Origin: Albugo candida
Lineage: Eukaryota > Oomycota > Peronosporomycetes > Albuginales
Assembly: GCA_040437565.1 (NCBI GenBank)
Contig: JBDOQK010000005.1
Location: 124,001-188,000, forward strand
DNA: 64,000 nt
Direction of reading: 5' to 3'
The notes below the pieces were generated by a model. It had not been told where the DNA came from. It did no database searches and worked only from the letters and a program-made list of their open reading frames with translations. Shown in pieces: positions 33,181-46,100 of the stretch (positions within the stretch are counted from its first letter, which is position 1; each line of letters begins with the position of its first letter). A program made the translations under genes and the position numbers.

Positions 33181-36100
33181 CGTGTGTGTATCTCATGTCA
33201 GACGAACCGGTTTTATATTTCTGAAAATATTACAGATTTTTGACCGAAAATATTACTAACTGCGTCTATTAATGCAACATAACCGATTAAAAGATTGCAA
33301 TCTGTCTCAGATTGCGAGCTTATGACCGCCATGAACAAGGTGGTCCCTCAAACCCGCTTGTTGCACGCCTATGAACAGAGAACTTATCTAGAGTCTCATT
33401 TTTCTCTGGAGAATGGTAGTACACATCTGATTGGGACAACTGAGACTTGAGCATCATACCATGTAATATACTCGGACTCTCGGACTTGTGATAGTATAGA
33501 CATCAAAATCAATAGAATCCTTGGGCGAGAGCGTATCGAGTATCACAATACATCAAGTTCAAAAGCAGTGGACGCCAATTCAGCCGTTTGCCGTCCCTGA
33601 GTACAGCAACAGAGCCCGTATATTCCCAGCAGCTTATTCCGATGCAAATTCACTCAAAGCGTGTTAGTACAGTAAAGATGGCACTCGATAATATGTATCT
33701 AATCACATATCAGTAATTCAGAATATGCAAAGAGTTATAATAAGCTAAAAGAACCGATTATATAGCCGAGTACGACTGAAGTATGGCATCCATGAAACGC
33801 AGAATGCTCTCCCACATTTCCTCCATAGTATGAGGTTACCCGCTCTCGCTGCGTAACAACGACACCGTCAAATACAAAACGCGCTGTAACCTGACGTATG
33901 ACTAGGTTGATAAAGTGTGCCATTGAAACAAGGCAGCATCCCTCTCACACATTCACAGCTGTCATATTGGGCGAACAACGACTTCTATCTCGACATGGCT
34001 CTAGTCTAGGGAACCAATCATGGAATTTTGCTCGATCGCCTAAAGCTACTACGAGCGCAAGCGGTGACGTTTTCTGCAGACGAAAAGGCTGTGCCAACCA
34101 ATCTTACAGTGCAAGCTAAAGCGAGTGAGTTGAAATGTGATATGATACAGGGGAGAGCGAAATATCTATATACTAGCAACATGAAGCGATGAAGTGGCTA
34201 AAGGTTTAGACTGAGATATGATCAAATGATTCCGGTACCCGGCCTTTTAGCTGGTTTACATCCGTTCCCCGACCACAGATTGATGTAGACGAGCAGATAC
34301 GCGTCCGCGGCCCATTGGAGTTTGGCAACTCCATCTTTTGCGCGGAACAGGTTGCTATGTATGATTAACTGGAACGAACTTACTGAATGAGGAGTGCGCG
34401 TAATGTTTCACTGGACACTAGAGAGATCTAGTCTCTGTGCTGAACGAGCATCCCAATCTGCGCCGGATGAGAGCCATGCATGTGCCAAAAACAAAGCTTT
34501 TGCGTGAAAAGCTGGAACATCGCTCTGTCGGCGTCAATGAAGGAATAGCAATTCAAAGAAGCAAGTTTAGTAGTAAAAACAGTATTGCGAAGGTCAAATA
34601 CATGACAGCATGATAATCTGACGATTCTGACTCGCCCTAACATTACTAATATGCAATTGCAGGAGGCGGGACTAAAACAATAACCTTCGAGGTGCCGCGC
34701 CTTCACAATCAGACTACTTGTCGGAGACGTTCAAAACGAGATACATTTTAGACAATTACAAAACAGGGATCAGCACCGGACTAGGCCACATGCTATTTAG
34801 AATTCGACGAGTTACTAGCAAACATTCCGAGTATTAAGCTTCATCGAAAAATTCATACAGAAGGGTTCAAACAGAATCGGTGGATCGAGGTTCAATCATT
34901 ATGAGAAAATGCCATACTCATTAAGGAGCAAAAAAGCTAGGATGTTTCTCCTACAAAAACTATCGCACTCCCACACTTCTATACACGCTTCCTTCTATTT
35001 GCGGATTCTTGAACCATGCTTGACTATGGTATGTATGTATTCAACACGCAACGTGCGGGTGCCTACTATCAAATCCATATTTCATTTCAGCACCACGACA
35101 GATAAAGTCTTGCCCTTTAAGAATAAAAGTATGCGAAAGTACAAAAGATGTCGTTTGGGATTAAGTTGTCGATGGCATGAAATAAAGCAAATATCTACCA
35201 GAAGCCACACCCTCTCCAGGGAAAATATTGATGGCTTCTGCGAGTTCGGTAGAAGCTTACGAGCTACCAACACGTGTACGTTACGGAGCATTCAAAGCGT
35301 TCGTCGGATACTTACCTCATCCAAATGACACAAACCAAAAAGCTGAGAATTTGCTCCGCTCAAATATTCACGCTCGTCTCATTGTGTGCGCACCGTCATC
35401 TAGGTGAACTTGGTCTCGGCGCGAGAAAGGCCGAGCCACATCTAGCGATCTCTATTCGCACAGTACTAGACCTATATCGATTAGATCGTGTACTTCAAGG
35501 TTGACAGTCATTGATATCAGCGCCGTAAGTAGGGCCTCATACGCAAAGATTGAGTAAGCAATCAGTATTTCTGAATAAAGTGAAGACAACTGGGAGCCAC
35601 CGCAATATTTAGACGAAAAAAGATTGGCCTGGCTGAGACGTATCCCGGTGACGAGTTGAACGGGTAACAGCACTATCAACAGAAGGTACGAGATTTGCCA
35701 GAGAAGGTAGTACAAATACTCTGTTTTGACGATCTCCTACGTCTCAAATATCTGAACTACGTGAAAAGAATTTACTTCCAGACTGAGAAATATACCAATT
35801 ACGTAACACAGTGCAACCAAACGCATCCATGATTTTGATTTCTTGGATGGCATTGAAGAGAGCACATTTCAGTACGTGTGCCGCTAAGATGAATCAAACA
35901 AATGCAAGAGTGCCACTTGATACGCTGATGAAGAACTTTAAATTGTCTATGCCGGAGGTGGATGACTGGATGTGTCGCTGTGCCAAAACAGATAGCTTTA
36001 TGTCTCCTGCACTCGCCTTAGATAACGCATACATGATACATCATAATGCTTCAACTGACGTAATACTCTTCGCATGCAAGTATCTTTGAGCAATTAAAAG

Positions 36101-37673
36101 ACAGAAGTAGACGCGAATAAAAATGAAGGTGAATGATGTTAGTTGGCGCAGTGTTGCAACGCCTATCACAGGTACAGACACAGTCTTTATAAGAACACTA
36201 TATCGATAATGCTGCAGTAGGAGATTACATGCAATGGCGATAATAATCTATCGACTGCTGCCACATGATAGGACTCTATCGACTTGATAGAACTCTGACA
36301 TTTCATCGCCAACACTGGGTGTAAGAGAATCGAAACTAATATCTTGGCTGTCATTCTTGATATCCTGATTGATACGATTGTGATTCTTGTGCCCTGCTAC
36401 ACTGCAGCCTAATTGTTGCTTTATCTTTAATGTTTGCATAGCATTTTAGTATCATGGAGTAACTATAAATTTGACACAGAACACATCATCGATTGTGCTG
36501 GAAGTTGAACAATGCTCTAATTGTCAATTTGCGTCCACTAGAACGGAATGGGGATCGGTAGCAGTAGCAGCTGTATGTGGCCCAAATTCTTAGGCTCGAG
36601 ATCATGAAGAAAAGGCGGCAAGAGTCTAGCGTGGGTCAAGATGTCTACATGGCAATAATCAAATCAATCTTGGAGCAGACAAAAGGCTTCTCATTTCACA
36701 TAGCCCTCACGCGTCACCAAGACTCGAGTAGCTGTGCATATAGATCGACAACTTTGTAACGCGCTGAAGCGTATAAATTTCTCTACAGTCGGTACAACAG
36801 AAGTATGACTTGAATGATCTTTGAAGGGAATAAGAATAGTCAGACTTCGAAGAAGCAATTGGTATTGAAAAATTTGATTGAAAACATGCTGAGTGATAGC
36901 AACCTATTCTGACATCGAAATCGCTGAAGCTACCATTCTAGGCGCCTACAAGCTGCAAACCACGCAACTCTCGGCTTGTTTTTAGGACAGAGTCTCCTGC
37001 CAATGCCCGTTTTGATCGGGCTTTTATACCCATCCAGTAAGCTTCAATTCTTGATTAATATGATTCCATGTGATGCCGTTCAAACAATCATACAACTTTT
37101 GCATCTTCCATTTCCTGAATTACCCCTTCCTGAGTGAATTGGAATCGTCGTAGACGAGGCGCTTCTGACACTGACATAGTCGCTTTCGTCGATCTTGAAT
37201 CGCCGTATTGCGACACCATCTGATTGAACAACTTACGTACCTGGATTTTATATATTCAACTGTGCATGCGCAGCACTTGATTACGGTGACTGAACGCATT
37301 TGTGTGATAGTATATCTGCTGATGGGTGACTTTGAAAACCAGAAGCCTCTTGCGATGAATTCACATACCTCTGAGAGCTGAAGTAGTTTTACGGGTGATA
37401 GTCAAGTGCACATCAATTGTGATTAAATTAATTTGCTCCTTTTGCAGCTGCCTGTTAGAAATCCCTACATTCTGCTTTGTTATTAGATAGGGTCACACAT
37501 GTAGCTGAATTTGTGATATCGCGTAGATTGGCATTGATCTATTTTCAAAAAATCAGTGCGCTTTGATAGAGCCATGTTTGGTCGGCTGGGGTGAAAATCA
37601 CCATATTGCGATTCGAAGTCAACAGTCGTTCCCGTGTCTGATTAGTTGCTTCCAAAAGTAGTTCTAGGATCAC
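33181..37673. other. Long intergenic stretch, possible relic of the adjacent unassigned gene
   Basis: At 33735-33923 (minus) the segment QRERVTSYYGGNVG aligns loosely, at DNA level, with QRERVAHTDDWDEK of the unassigned gene at 32.7-32.9 kb, suggesting a decayed duplicate. The plus strand at about 34909-35328 has an open reading of 139 codons with no motif and no splice context. At 35245-35395 a plus-strand reading (YELPTRVRYGAFKAFVGYLP) looks protein-like. None is convincing as a gene. Confidence 0.35.
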
Positions 37674-38996
37674 ATGGCAACGGAGGCTGAACATCAAGGT
37701 ACAATGTAGCTCTGTTTCTCCTTCCTAATGCAGGAAGTGACCTATTACGAAAGCTTTTATGGATATTTGGGTGGAGCTGAAAAATGAGGTGCTGGAGAAC
37801 ATGTTACAAAGACACGGAATGCCGATCGACGCGAAGAAATGGGTCCAAGACTTCATTGAGTATAATTGCGCCGGAGGCAAACTCAATCGAGGTCTCAGCC
37901 TCCTTCAATGGTACACTGTCCAATATGAAATGTGGGTTCATGTGCTGACAACGTGATAAGCTCTCAGATTTTATTCGGGACACAAATGACCACCGAAGTG
38001 TGTCGTAAAGTCTGTATTCTAGGTTGGTGTATCGAGTGGCTTCAGGCTTCTTGCCTCGTAATCGACGACATTATGGATCAATCAGCTGTTCGTCGTGGAC
38101 GCCCATGTTGGTACAGACATTCCAAGGTGATGACTGTAGTTGTAAAGTCATTTTTATCGCTTTTGAAAGTGACCCGGTTGGTTCCGACTAGGTGAAAATG
38201 ATTGCCATTAATGACTCCTTTCTACTGGTGAGCATAGTATTCCAGCTCATTCGGAATCATTTTCACGGTGAAGATTATTATGCTGATTTGATCGATCTAT
38301 TCCGTGATGTAAGTGACTCAAGAAATATACTCATTTTATCTTTGAAGTTCATCTCGATCGTAGGTGATTGAGAGGACGGAACTTGGACAGCTTCTGGATG
38401 CAACATGTCAACCACACAATGAAAAACCCGATTTGAGTCGCTTTACAATGGATAGGTGATTGTCCTGTTGCTCTAGCCGCATCCACAAGTGTTTCTAACG
38501 CACATGAGATAGGTACAAGAAAATTGTGACATACAAGACCGCATTCTACACATTCTATATGCCTGTGGCGTGTGCGATGCTTCTACGCGGCCTCAATGAT
38601 AGAGAGCTTCATCAAATTGCACGAACTTATTGCATTGAAATCGGTATATACTTTCAGATACAAGACGATTTTCTCGACTGTTACGGCGATCCAGCGATCA
38701 TCGGGAAAACTGGCACAGATATACAGGAGAACAAGTGTACATGGCTTGTCGTTCAAGCATGCATGCGTTTAAATCACGAGCAAAAAGTACGTCTAAGAGA
38801 CAACTATGGGCGCTCTGATCCAAGCTCGATAGAGAGGATCAAAAACTTATACAACGAGGTGAAGCTTCCTTCAGTGTACGAAGAATACGAGCAAAGTGCT
38901 TACCAATCAATTTATCAAAGGATAGCTGAGACGGATAAATTGCCAGCCCAAATGTTTATATTTCTCCTGCAAAGAATCTATAAACGGGACAAATAA
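37674..38996 (+). CDS. Farnesyl diphosphate synthase
   Basis: Makes C15 farnesyl diphosphate from IPP and DMAPP/GPP, feeding sterol, ubiquinone, dolichol and protein prenylation. The likely first exon is 37674-37698 (MATEAEHQ), spliced to 37754 to give FMDIWVELKNEVLEN. Then come GGKLNRGLSLL, LGWCIEWLQASCLV, the first aspartate-rich motif DDIMD with RRGRPCWYR, INDSFLL, VTYKTAFYTFYMPVACAML, the second motif QDDFLDCYGD and the C-terminal IYKRDK. Five introns of about 50-70 nt are inferred; two end in AAG rather than CAG/TAG. Length is about 345 residues, normal for the family. All catalytic Asp clusters are intact. A nearly complete second copy lies at 39919-40934, but it starts exactly at an assembly gap and is judged artefactual. 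Confidence 0.93.
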
Positions 38997-39818
38997 GACT
39001 CCCTTATAAAAGAAAGTTTGCGATGTTGATTAGTCGTACCAATAGGTAGATGATTGTTTGAACTTCGCGTACCGAATCTCACCAACAAAATAAGGAACGT
39101 ATTGATGGTCCGATTGCACGACTGCTTGATATGTTCTTCACAGTGTGAATCCATATGTAGAAATTCGAGCAGCGCTTCTTTGCAATATACTACTGCATCA
39201 GCATTCATATTCACGAGAATTGCATCGTAATAGCCAGCATTGAGCATGCATCAGGAGTAAGATCTAAAATTCAAATGGCAAACTCGGGCTATCGGCTCGT
39301 GAAGAATACTTCTCATCAGTGGGAAGTGAAGGCAACTTCATGTGTGCGACTGGTACTGTAAGTGCACAAGGCACCGACGTGCCCAACGACAGTAGCATCC
39401 AAGAGACATAGAAGATTTCTACAGAACGAGATATTCCAATTGGGTTTTCATTTATGTATGCCCTTTTGCGTTAGACGAGCATCGCAGTGGCGGGAGATTG
39501 TCCATTTCCTAGACTCAATCGTTACATTGTATCTGACTCATGAATGAGCCAACTGGACTTAGTAGGACGATTTGAAGGTGCTATTCACTCATGAAAACGG
39601 TAGATTCCTATTTGAAAACGCTTTAGAGCTGTCTTCTATGCAGACCATGTCGGAGTTTTGCTTGATGTTGGTGTAACTTCGTGTTGACTTGAACAAGCCA
39701 AGCAGTGGATAATGCTGACGATCGATACAGAGTTGCAACGGTAAAGATTTAAAGATATAATTTGTACAATTTACCGACATTCAGGGTACCCTGGGAGCGA
39801 TCACACCACTACAGTCAC
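38997..39818. other. 3' intergenic region of farnesyl diphosphate synthase
   Basis: Short unsupported readings only. This whole stretch is repeated at 40935-41756 as part of the gap-linked duplication. Confidence 0.5.
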
Positions 39819-39918
39819 NNNNNNNNNNNNNNNNNNNNNNNNNNNNNNNNNNNNNNNNNNNNNNNNNNNNNNNNNNNNNNNNNNNNNNNNNNNNNNNNNN
39901 NNNNNNNNNNNNNNNNNN
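39819..39918. other. Assembly gap (100 N) with large duplicated flank
   Basis: 37981-39818 (1,838 bp) is repeated at 39919-41756, offset 1,938, with no difference found in the parts compared. The repeat covers introns, exons and intergenic DNA alike and ends at the gap. Confidence 0.9.
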
Positions 39919-40934
39919 CACAAATGACCACCGAAGTGTGTCGTAAAGTCTGTATTCTAGGTTGGTGTATCGAGTGGCTTCAGGCTTCTTGCCTCGTAAT
40001 CGACGACATTATGGATCAATCAGCTGTTCGTCGTGGACGCCCATGTTGGTACAGACATTCCAAGGTGATGACTGTAGTTGTAAAGTCATTTTTATCGCTT
40101 TTGAAAGTGACCCGGTTGGTTCCGACTAGGTGAAAATGATTGCCATTAATGACTCCTTTCTACTGGTGAGCATAGTATTCCAGCTCATTCGGAATCATTT
40201 TCACGGTGAAGATTATTATGCTGATTTGATCGATCTATTCCGTGATGTAAGTGACTCAAGAAATATACTCATTTTATCTTTGAAGTTCATCTCGATCGTA
40301 GGTGATTGAGAGGACGGAACTTGGACAGCTTCTGGATGCAACATGTCAACCACACAATGAAAAACCCGATTTGAGTCGCTTTACAATGGATAGGTGATTG
40401 TCCTGTTGCTCTAGCCGCATCCACAAGTGTTTCTAACGCACATGAGATAGGTACAAGAAAATTGTGACATACAAGACCGCATTCTACACATTCTATATGC
40501 CTGTGGCGTGTGCGATGCTTCTACGCGGCCTCAATGATAGAGAGCTTCATCAAATTGCACGAACTTATTGCATTGAAATCGGTATATACTTTCAGATACA
40601 AGACGATTTTCTCGACTGTTACGGCGATCCAGCGATCATCGGGAAAACTGGCACAGATATACAGGAGAACAAGTGTACATGGCTTGTCGTTCAAGCATGC
40701 ATGCGTTTAAATCACGAGCAAAAAGTACGTCTAAGAGACAACTATGGGCGCTCTGATCCAAGCTCGATAGAGAGGATCAAAAACTTATACAACGAGGTGA
40801 AGCTTCCTTCAGTGTACGAAGAATACGAGCAAAGTGCTTACCAATCAATTTATCAAAGGATAGCTGAGACGGATAAATTGCCAGCCCAAATGTTTATATT
40901 TCTCCTGCAAAGAATCTATAAACGGGACAAATAA
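39919..40934 (+). other. Assembly-duplicated copy of farnesyl diphosphate synthase (lacks 5' exons)
   Basis: Begins inside the third exon of the synthase (MTTEVCRKVCILGWC) right at the gap and runs to the same stop. It lacks the N-terminal exons, and its introns match the first copy. A real recent tandem duplication would not start precisely at the gap with the repeat ending at the same gap. It should not be counted as a second gene. Confidence 0.85.
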
Positions 40935-41756
40935 GACTCCCTTATAAAAGAAAGTTTGCGATGTTGATTAGTCGTACCAATAGGTAGATGATTGTTTGAA
41001 CTTCGCGTACCGAATCTCACCAACAAAATAAGGAACGTATTGATGGTCCGATTGCACGACTGCTTGATATGTTCTTCACAGTGTGAATCCATATGTAGAA
41101 ATTCGAGCAGCGCTTCTTTGCAATATACTACTGCATCAGCATTCATATTCACGAGAATTGCATCGTAATAGCCAGCATTGAGCATGCATCAGGAGTAAGA
41201 TCTAAAATTCAAATGGCAAACTCGGGCTATCGGCTCGTGAAGAATACTTCTCATCAGTGGGAAGTGAAGGCAACTTCATGTGTGCGACTGGTACTGTAAG
41301 TGCACAAGGCACCGACGTGCCCAACGACAGTAGCATCCAAGAGACATAGAAGATTTCTACAGAACGAGATATTCCAATTGGGTTTTCATTTATGTATGCC
41401 CTTTTGCGTTAGACGAGCATCGCAGTGGCGGGAGATTGTCCATTTCCTAGACTCAATCGTTACATTGTATCTGACTCATGAATGAGCCAACTGGACTTAG
41501 TAGGACGATTTGAAGGTGCTATTCACTCATGAAAACGGTAGATTCCTATTTGAAAACGCTTTAGAGCTGTCTTCTATGCAGACCATGTCGGAGTTTTGCT
41601 TGATGTTGGTGTAACTTCGTGTTGACTTGAACAAGCCAAGCAGTGGATAATGCTGACGATCGATACAGAGTTGCAACGGTAAAGATTTAAAGATATAATT
41701 TGTACAATTTACCGACATTCAGGGTACCCTGGGAGCGATCACACCACTACAGTCAC

Positions 41757-42388
41757 TGCTTCGTGACTGAGGAAGGTCTATTTATTTTATCTTGTCGGCA
41801 CTTTACAGTTGAGACCGTCAGCAGCCGACTGAATTTTGTCCGAAGAGCATTCTATATATCTGAATCTTTCAATGATTCATTGAGATAAGGCCATGGACCA
41901 GGCAAAGCACAGCACGCCTACCCAGTGTTCAGTATAAAAAAACATGCGTCAGCATAGTCAGAGCCTTTCGTTTCGGCCAAGATGTGAGAACATATACCAC
42001 TATCGGCGAAGCTTCATGTTTACCAATGACCTCTATACTTCAAAGACTTCCAGCTGCAGCAAGCACAGTCGTGATTTGGTAGTAATGGAGTCGTCGTGAA
42101 TCATCATAGCGGCATACACCGTAAAGCTTGTATTTGTGTTATCGCATTACCGAGATCACGCACGCTGGCAAACGACACGTAATGTAAATCTGTTGGCAGA
42201 ATCTTTGTTGAACCTCGTAATTCTTTGTATTGAATTGACTCGAAATGTTGCCCATGTAGCTATAAGGCATTGGTGCCTGACGTGTTTTAGCTGCATTAGA
42301 ATACACTTTCTGATAACGCGTTTTTAATCTGATTCTTACTGATCTGATCTTACTTCCCAATCAGGAAACAGCAAGTCGATAGTTTATC
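41757..42388. other. 5' intergenic region of ARL2
   Basis: No gene seen. The stretch presumably includes the ARL2 promoter; no motif can be assigned with confidence. Confidence 0.5.
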
Positions 42389-43175
42389 ATGGGCTTGCTG
42401 AGCATTCTGCGAAAAGTGAAACAGAGAGAAAAAGAATTTCGCATTTTAATGCTGTTTGTATTGAAGCAGCTACCTTGCCATCGTCTTCAAACTGAAAATT
42501 GTACCTCTTTCGTAGAGGTCTTGATAACGCTGGCAAGACAACAATCGTGAAAATGTTTATGGGATCCGATGTGACCGAGATCAGTCCGACACTTGGCTTC
42601 GACATTGAGACATTTGAATACCAATCGTACGCGCGCGTTTGACTTGTGTCTCTAATCAGTAGATGTGATCTCTTGTGAATAGATATCACTTAAACATTTG
42701 GGATGTCGGTGGCCAACAATCTATACGATCGTACTGGAGAAATTACTTCGAACAAGTAGAAATAAGGCTCTACGTGCGGGTGTATGATTCTCAATTATAT
42801 TATATAGACAGATGGTCTAGTGTGGGTAATCGATAGTGCTGATCGCAGCAGATTGGAAGACTGCAAACGTGAACTTTTCAGTTTGCTCACTCAAGAAGTA
42901 TGCTCAATGCTTACTGTCAGGATTTAGTTCTTATCGATTCTAATGTTTACCAGAAACTAGCAGGGGCATCGATACTTATATTTGCAAACAAACAAGATCT
43001 CCCTGGAGCCTTACCAGTCACGTCAATCGCAGAGATATTGCAGCTGGATGACGCACAATTCTCAAATCGACACTGGAAGATTGTATCATGCAGCGCAATA
43101 AGCGGTGATGGATTAGCAGAAGGGATTGATTGGCTGGTGCAAGACATTGCTAGTCGTATATTTCTCATGGATTGA
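42389..43175 (+). CDS. ARL2-type small GTPase, five exons
   Basis: The exons splice to a protein of about 185 residues. It starts [20 protein letters not shown], then G1/P-loop [11 protein letters not shown], the switch I threonine in [13 protein letters not shown]3 [20 protein letters not shown]4 [10 protein letters not shown] and the G5-like CSAISG. It ends [10 protein letters not shown]. The N-terminal sequence, EISPTLGF and the SRIF ending are those of ARL2 rather than ARL1, ARL3 or ARF. In other eukaryotes ARL2 binds tubulin cofactor D and regulates tubulin dimer assembly, and also works with BART/PDE6D-type carriers. The four introns are 50-65 nt. All nucleotide-binding residues are present. 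Cofactor D itself is encoded 5.6 kb downstream on the other strand. Confidence 0.93.
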
Positions 43176-46100
43176 AAATGAATGAAATTAATCAAAAGTA
43201 GAAGACGTCCAAGTCTATTCATATATATATCGAAGATGCATGGCATTACGATTCTTTTATCGTGTAAGAAGCAAAAGTGCTGTGACTGCACCGCCAAATG
43301 GAGTACACCACGTGACTGCTCCACATTTAGATTCCGAGTTGGTATGCGTTGTCCCGGTTATTGAAAACCATCATCTTATTACACTGTATTGCGGTGGATG
43401 ATTCCTGAGTATTGTACCACGGCCTGGAAAACGTTTTTGTTCGCGAACAAATTGCATTCAACTCCAGTGTCTAATTCAAATTGGCGTGACACTATGACAG
43501 CGCCAGTGAATGATGCAAGAGACACTCAATCAACCTCCAAGTATAAGTAGAAGCCATAGATCAAAAGCTTTGCCTTTTGCAATCGCCATTTTGTTTGGTA
43601 CTACCGATACGACTACATCTCGGTATTCGAAAAAAGGCTTAACCGCACTTTGCTGCTGTATGATCTTATCGCTGGCAGATATGAACTGGTAGCGTTCCAA
43701 GTATGCATACTACCTGCAGAAACACAATTCTGACAACGTCATTCAAATCAAGCTGGCCACTCAATCAAGTGTACTTTTGAACAAATCCCGCATTTATCTC
43801 CTAGTTGCCCGTTGGCATAGTCTTTGCAGCACTCCTCTTACTTTATCGGGACCTGCAAGCTGCCATGCAAAAGTGACCATTTAGCTTGCGATTAAAGTAG
43901 GCTACAGAACATGCTGGTCGCGTTATCGTGATTTCCTCCGCGATACCTGTGCAGAGTGAAGTTCTAGCTGTGGTCCGATGTGTCAAATCATATGAATGAT
44001 GTTGTCATACCTTATTCGGCAATCTTTAATATTGCTAAATGATTGTTCTTCGTGTTCTGCGTGCAAATCACCACACAGCAGCGAAGTTGAGATGAATTGC
44101 GAGGATAGAATGAATCATATTTATTGATCATATGGAAGGTACAATCTATAAATGCTGGAACGATACTTGGGCATTCATTGAGACCTCTGTGAGATCTTAA
44201 GAAGCACGCATGCTCAAGATATAATTCACTTTATACATATCCTGGATCTCGCCCAGATGAGTTGCCAATCTGGTTCCAAACGCTTATCAACATTGGGTCA
44301 GCCATGGTACAATGATCTACCTGATGCAATATTTTGTTTCACCATGCCCTGAATATGAGGAAAGGTAATTTTGCGCTTCGCTTCTTTTTTTCTCACCGGC
44401 AGCCGGATCTTACGTCAATGGCACATCACTCGTGTGGCTCGATTAATATAAAAGCATTGTATCATAGCAGTTGGTCTGTTTTAATTTCACGCAGAAAAAA
44501 GACAGGACACAAGGGATCTTTTCACCCCAAAATGATTAATAAATCCAGCGGGTACTGCAGTTTCAGGGAGGAAGAGAGGAGTATGAAAACTATGAATACG
44601 GTGCAGTCTTGCGACTATTCAAATTAGTCGAAAGATTCCAATCAGTCTACCAACTCTTTCTTCACCGGCGACAAACCAGCCATACGGCTTTCGATGGGGG
44701 TTATTCGGCTTGATAAATGCATCTGGTGTGCATGCATTATATTCTTCTGCATCGTACCTAGTTGACCAACCTGACTATATTCCACTTTCGCGCTGATTCT
44801 CAATCCAATTTCGTCCACTGGTTGCAGCACTACGTCACTTCAACAAGCGGAGAGTCCATCATCACTATCATGTGTCCCATGTATCAAATCGATATGCGCA
44901 ATTCTTGTTCAAGATTGCAGCGTTAAACAATACACGTAAAAGGATCTATCAAGATTGACAGATATGCCATTTTAAACAAAATCCTGACTGGAACTTTCAA
45001 TTGCGACTATCCAAATTGGACTCAAGAAGCTAAAGATACACGAATGATATCTCGAGCACTTGTACGTGAAATCCTAGTGCTGATACTAGTCATTGCAAGG
45101 TGTAAGTAGAATTAGAAATCAATTCTTTAACCGGAAAGACTTGATGAGACTATGTAATACAACGCATGCTCCAATCGTGGGATCCACCTGTGGACCCACC
45201 CTCGCGACGATCGATTCTATTATAATGGAAATTTGAATGAATTGAGACAGTTTATATTATCATAGCTGACTGACGACCACTCAGAACCATGCTTGACAAT
45301 CCAAGACTGCATATTCTAGGCAGGAAACTTCACAATGAATAATGACACAAGCAAGCACGCGTTTCGTACATCCGGTATAGTTAAGCGATCTGCACAGTTC
45401 AAAATAGCGATACGTTCAGAAGGATCGTTTATGTTCAAAATATTCTTGCATTGCGCTGACGTAGCCTAACAGTCGACGAAGTCATCACCAAGCGCACATC
45501 TGATAGTTATTTTAGAGGCACTCTGGTAAGGTGGGAAAAGATCTGGTTTATCAAAAAGGGCAAATTACTGCACGCAAACCAAGGAAAATCTCTTATATGG
45601 GCATTGATGCTATCCAGACGCATAGAAAAGAAATCTCTCGCTCAATCGCACTGCTTGCGATACAAGTTTGAAGTACAAGACCGAATTTGAGCAAGTTTTG
45701 CCAATGGTTGCTCTTCCACCATGTCATGCACCAGCAGCGCTCATGGTGTGAATTGTTGAACTATTCTGCATAAAAAGACCACCGTGGTGATGGTGTATGG
45801 GTCGCTTCATCCTCATAGCAAGATGTTCATACAAAGTTCCTGCCATCTGTACAATGCATCNNNNNNNNNNNNNNNNNNNNNNNNNNNNNNNNNNNNNNNN
45901 NNNNNNNNNNNNNNNNNNNNNNNNNNNNNNNNNNNNNNNNNNNNNNNNNNNNNNNNNNNNACCATGTCATGCACCAGCAGCGCTCATGGTGTGAATTGTT
46001 GAACTATTCTGCATAAAAAGACCACCGTGGTGATGGTGTATGGGTCGCTTCATCCTCATAGCAAGATGTTCATACAAAGTTCCTGCCATCTGTACAATGC

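Noticed and set aside
35452-35715. Hydrophobic minus-strand ORF resembling a secreted effector (LLWQISYLLLIVLLPVQL)
   Set aside because: No ATG at the start (it begins at TTG) and no splice acceptor that would supply one, so an effector call is not supported.
36958-37135. Plus-strand reading with LGLFLGQSLLPMPVLIGLLY
   Set aside because: Short, no ATG and no family; the hydrophobic character could be chance in AT-rich DNA.
40935-41756. Second copy of ORFs downstream of farnesyl diphosphate synthase
   Set aside because: Part of the gap-linked duplication of 37981-39818.
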